Assembly: GCA_035546335.1 (NCBI GenBank)
Contig: DATKDP010000129.1
Location: forward strand, 1 to 64,000
Reading direction: 5' to 3'
From: DATKDP01 sp035546335
GTDB lineage: Bacteria; Acidobacteriota; Thermoanaerobaculia; Gp7-AA8
DNA: 64,000 nt
The translations under genes were made by a program, and so were the position numbers. Shown piece by piece: positions 61,174 to 64,000 of this stretch. Position 1 is the stretch's first letter; each line of letters starts with the position of its first letter. The notes under the pieces were generated by a model. The model saw only the letters and a program-made list of their open reading frames with translations, was not told where the DNA came from and searched no databases.

Positions 61174-61998
61174 ATGGCATTGACACCGGAAGAATTGCGC
61201 GCCGCAGTCGAGGCGATTCTGCTCGTCGCCCCCGAGCCGATCAGAGAGGACGAGCTGGCCGAGGTCTTCTCCGAAGAAGGAAAGGAGGCCGTGGCCCGGC
61301 AGCTCGAGGAGATTCGCCGGAGTCTCGAAGAGCGAAACGGCGGCTTTCATCTCGAGCATGCTGCAGGGGGCTATCGGCTGGCGACGCGACCCGAGCAGGA
61401 TCCCTTTCTCCGAAAGTTCTTCGCCCGCAAGAACGAAGGACGGCTTTCGCTCGCGGCCCTCGAGACGCTGGCCATCGTCGCCTATCGCCAGCCGGTCACC
61501 TCACCGGAGATCTCGGACATTCGAGGGGTCAATTCCTCCGGCGTTCTTCGAACGCTCCTCGAGCGGAGGATGATACGCATCGCAGGAAGGAAGAACGTCG
61601 TGGGGAGTCCCTTTCTGTACCGGACGACGCGAGAGTTCCTGATTCATTTCGGTCTGAACGACATTCGCGATCTGCCGAAGCTCGAGGAGCTCGCCGATCT
61701 GCTCGGCGAGAACCTCGGTGACGATCCATTCTTCGGCGAACAGCGCGACCTCGAAAGCACGACGACCGCCGAAAGCGAGTCCGCAGATTCGGCGCTGGCG
61801 ATCGATCGCGGTGAGGAGGCCGCTGCTGAAACTGGTGCGGATTCCGGGAATGATCTCGTCTTCGATGTGATGCAATCCGGAGGTCACGACGATCCGGATG
61901 CGATCTCGTCGAATTCCGCTGATGTGCGGGAAGACGATGATGGGGGAGACGATCGAAGCGAAGAAACGGTAGAATTCGCTTCAAGCGATCGCAAGTGA
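61174..61998 (+). CDS. scpB: Segregation and condensation protein B
   Basis: A 274-residue partner of ScpA, with two winged-helix domains (RAAVEAILLVAPEPI, then LSLAALETLAIVAYRQPVTSPEISDIRGV). The start is ATG 61174, although an in-frame ATG at 61129 is possible. The last 85 residues are a highly acidic, low-complexity tail not found in short family members. The TGA overlaps rluB ATG (TGATG). Confidence 0.93.
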   Translation: MALTPEELRAAVEAILLVAPEPIREDELAEVFSEEGKEAVARQLEEIRRSLEERNGGFHLEHAAGGYRLATRPEQDPFLRKFFARKNEGRLSLAALETLAIVAYRQPVTSPEISDIRGVNSSGVLRTLLERRMIRIAGRKNVVGSPFLYRTTREFLIHFGLNDIRDLPKLEELADLLGENLGDDPFFGEQRDLESTTTAESESADSALAIDRGEEAAAETGADSGNDLVFDVMQSGGHDDPDAISSNSADVREDDDGGDDRSEETVEFASSDRK

Positions 61999-62909
61999 TG
62001 AGCCAGGAGCGACTTCAGAAGATCATCGCGCGCGCGGGGATGGCGTCGCGGCGCGAGGCCGAGGAAATGATTCGCGCCGGACGTGTGACCGTCAACGGCC
62101 GTGTGGTCACGCAGCTCGGCACGCGCGCCGATCCCGACGCTGATCACGTGAAGGTGGATGGGAAGCTGATCACCAGACGCGAGACGCATCGTTACATCCT
62201 TCTCAACAAACCGAAGGAAGTGATGACGACGGTGGTCGATCCTCAGGGGCGTCGCACGGTCGTCGATCTGGTCCGCGGAGTCAAGGAGCGAATCTTTCCG
62301 GTCGGACGTCTCGATTACCACTCGGAAGGATTGATTCTGCTGACCAACGACGGCGAGCTGGCTTACAGGGTCGCGCATCCTTCCAGCGGATCGGTGAAGT
62401 CGTATCAGGTGAAGGTTCGAGGCGTCCCCGAGGAGCGCCTTCTCGACAAGCTCCGGCGCGGAATCACCATCGACGGCCGCCGCACGATGCCCTGCGAGAT
62501 CGAACGTCTTCGAACGACGGGGCGATCCGATGACGAAGGCAACAGCTGGTTCGACGTGAAGCTCCGCGAGGGGCGGACGAACCAGATTCGAAAGATGTTC
62601 AAGGCGGTGGGTCATCCGGTGGCAAAGCTCAAACGGGTGGCGATCGGGCCGATCTCCGACGCGAAACTGGTGGCGGGGCAGTGGCGCGAGCTCACGCCGC
62701 ACGAAGTACGGCTGCTCATCAGCGGCCGGGAAGCCGCGCCGGTCCGTCCGCGCGCGAAGCGATCGACCTCGAGAAGCAAGCTGCCGGCTGCCAAAAAGAA
62801 ACGGGTGACGAAGGCGACGACGAAAAAGCGGGTATCGAAGCCGGCGGCGAAGAAGGGGGCTGTGCGAGGGCGCAAATCGGGGAGCAGGCGGGCATCCGGG
62901 AGAGTCTGA
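61998..62909 (+). CDS. rluB: 23S rRNA pseudouridine synthase RluB
   Basis: A 303-residue pseudouridine synthase: an N-terminal S4 RNA-binding domain (LQKIIARAGMASRREAEEMI) and the catalytic domain with the Asp in GRLDYHSEGL. The expected site is position 2605 of 23S rRNA or a related U. A Lys/Ala/Arg-rich tail (about 245-303) will bind RNA. ATG 61998 is preferred over GTG 61995. Confidence 0.92.
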   Translation: MSQERLQKIIARAGMASRREAEEMIRAGRVTVNGRVVTQLGTRADPDADHVKVDGKLITRRETHRYILLNKPKEVMTTVVDPQGRRTVVDLVRGVKERIFPVGRLDYHSEGLILLTNDGELAYRVAHPSSGSVKSYQVKVRGVPEERLLDKLRRGITIDGRRTMPCEIERLRTTGRSDDEGNSWFDVKLREGRTNQIRKMFKAVGHPVAKLKRVAIGPISDAKLVAGQWRELTPHEVRLLISGREAAPVRPRAKRSTSRSKLPAAKKKRVTKATTKKRVSKPAAKKGAVRGRKSGSRRASGRV

Positions 62910-63610
62910 TGGCGGTGATCGTCGCCATCGATGGCCCGTCGGGTGTGGGGAAATCGACGGCGAGCAGACGCGTCGCCGAGGTTCTGAGGCTGCCGCACAT
63001 CGATACGGGAGCGATGTATCGCGCAATCGCCCTGCGTGCCTTGCGCGAGGATGTCGATCTCGCCGACGCTCCCCGGCTCGAGAAGCTCGCCGCTGGTTCA
63101 CACATCGAGCTCCGCAAGGCCGGCGGCCGCCCGCGGGTGCTCCTCGATGGAGAAGACGTCACCGAAGCGATTCGCGCGCCGCGCGTCAGCATGGCGGCGA
63201 GCGCGGTGTCGGCGGTTCCCGAAGTCCGCCGAGTCCTGGTTCGCCTCCAGCAGGAGATGGGTCATCGTGAGGGGGGAGTCCTGGAGGGGAGGGACATCGG
63301 GACGAAGGTGTTTCCCGAGACGCCTCACAAGTTCTTTCTCACGGCGCGCCCCGAGATTCGGGCGGGGCGGCGTCATCGGGAGCTGGAAGCGGGCGGTGTG
63401 GGTGAAGATCCCGGCCGCGTCATGGCGGAGATGCTTCGAAGGGACGAACAGGATTCGACGAGGAGCGATTCTCCGCTGCGGTACGACGAGAGCTACGTTC
63501 TGATCGACACCTCGGACCTGACCATCGACGAGGTGGTCGAGCGAATCGTTACCGAGGTGGTGAGCCGGGTCTCGCCACGGGACCTTGACTCCCCGAGACC
63601 GCGTCGATAA
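62909..63610 (+). CDS. cmk: Cytidylate kinase
   Basis: A 233-residue P-loop nucleotide kinase (CMP/dCMP + ATP). Walker A is AIDGPSGVGKST; GAMYRAIAL, GRDIGTKVFP and the lid arginines (FFLTARPEIRAGRRHREL) follow. ATG 62909 overlaps the rluB stop as TGATG. It is the last gene before rpsA, the standard cmk-rpsA pairing. Confidence 0.96.
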   Translation: MAVIVAIDGPSGVGKSTASRRVAEVLRLPHIDTGAMYRAIALRALREDVDLADAPRLEKLAAGSHIELRKAGGRPRVLLDGEDVTEAIRAPRVSMAASAVSAVPEVRRVLVRLQQEMGHREGGVLEGRDIGTKVFPETPHKFFLTARPEIRAGRRHRELEAGGVGEDPGRVMAEMLRRDEQDSTRSDSPLRYDESYVLIDTSDLTIDEVVERIVTEVVSRVSPRDLDSPRPRR

Positions 63611-63621
63611 ACTCCCCTTTC

Positions 63622-63650
63622 TACGGCGTATCAATTTACGGCGTATCAAT
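63622..63650. repeat. 15-bp tandem duplication before rpsA
   Basis: TACGGCGTATCAATT is followed directly by TACGGCGTATCAATA (complete to 63651). It lies in an AT-richer spot between cmk and rpsA that may contain the rpsA promoter. Confidence 0.8.
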
Positions 63651-63746
63651 AATTTAGCACCGGTTTGTTCCCGCTTGCGCACAGGCGAGCGCGGGACCAA
63701 TGAAGGTCTCCAAGCGAGACAAATACTCGAGGAGGTGCCCCGTTAC

Positions 63747-64000
63747 ATGCCGTCGAATGATGATCCCAAGAAACAGGAAAAGCCACGCCGCGATACTTCC
63801 AATGAGTTGGAAGGCTACGGCATGGAGGATCTGCTCCGCATTTACGACGAGAAGATGGCGGAGCTATCCGAAGGGGACATCGTCCGCGGCCGTATTCTGC
63901 AGATCACGCCGAACGAAGTGATCGTCGACATCGGATACAAGTCGGAAGGCCTTCTGGCGCCCGAGGAGCTTCGAACATCGTCGGGCGAGATCGACGCAAA
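63747..64000 (+). CDS. rpsA: 30S ribosomal protein S1 (N-terminal part, cut by the window)
   Basis: The first 84 residues from ATG 63747, preceded by a strong GAGGAGG site. After a charged N-terminus (MPSNDDPKKQEKPRRDTSNE) comes the first S1 domain (VRGRILQITPNEVIVDIGYK, then SEGLLAPEEL), which matches ribosomal S1 domain 1 closely. It follows cmk as in many bacteria and runs off the right edge. Confidence 0.93.
   Translation, partial: MPSNDDPKKQEKPRRDTSNELEGYGMEDLLRIYDEKMAELSEGDIVRGRILQITPNEVIVDIGYKSEGLLAPEELRTSSGEIDA

Overview
The window is dense bacterial chromosome of high GC content, with short intergenic gaps, many ATGA or GTGA start/stop overlaps and frequent non-ATG starts. The gene order trpS-scpA-scpB-rluB-cmk-rpsA, two DUF4388 (PatA-type) proteins, an unusual number of signalling proteins and a stand-alone acyl-CoA mutase large subunit fit an Acidobacteriota-like or related deep-branching Gram-negative lineage. 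This placement is an inference from gene content, not a proven identification. Nearly all genes are housekeeping or signalling; there is no prophage, CRISPR array, toxin-antitoxin pair or recognisable defence island.

Layout. 1-2000: tail of a cut gene, an unrecognised 551-residue protein with a C-terminal winged-helix-like part, then tandem hexamer and heptamer repeats. 2000-4800: CPBP protease and UspA, a long hairpin repeat, and a FadI-type thiolase. 4968-8584: DHH phosphoesterase, 6-phosphogluconolactonase, glucokinase and an alpha/beta hydrolase. 8728-13000: tRNA-Cys, a PqqB-like hydrolase, a small basic protein, a PlsC-like acyltransferase and an S1-repeat protein. 13066-17425: minus-strand run cca, secreted protein, rsmD, rhodanese, phoH, ybeY. 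17676-23536: GAF-GGDEF cyclase, DUF4388 protein, lipoprotein, SPOR protein, LOG protein, Mrp. 23657-31154: an acyl-CoA mutase whose specificity residues look like isobutyryl-CoA mutase, a radical SAM enzyme, a DapB-like dehydrogenase, DNA polymerase IV and a D-serine dehydratase-like enzyme. 31313-41563: a giant PAS-GGDEF-EAL protein, OsmC, a ribosome hibernation factor with a long basic tail, an MFS transporter, gamma carbonic anhydrase, aspS and aroB. 41939-54409: histidine kinase with a small partner, PBP1A, an orphan receiver, uvrB, a CGNR regulator, uvrC, a DUF4388-TM-SPOR-like protein and a DUF4126 protein. 54706-64000: rnpB, LD-carboxypeptidase, a cNMP-FHA protein, recG, trpS, scpA, scpB, rluB, cmk and the start of rpsA.

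The most distinctive signals are not in the ordinary genes. (1) A roughly 120-bp hairpin repeat occurs in two full copies with the same flanks but an inverted 19-nt loop, plus a copy with a shortened loop. (2) A second repeat of about 70 bp lies only between convergent genes. (3) A palindromic motif ACTAACTT-N16-TGGTTAGT occurs upstream of the CGNR regulator and again between recG and trpS. (4) Several genes have a -10 box 5-8 nt before the start codon, which suggests leaderless mRNAs. (5) Three signalling proteins, including the small histidine-kinase partner, share one 'LIDG' winged-helix-like module.
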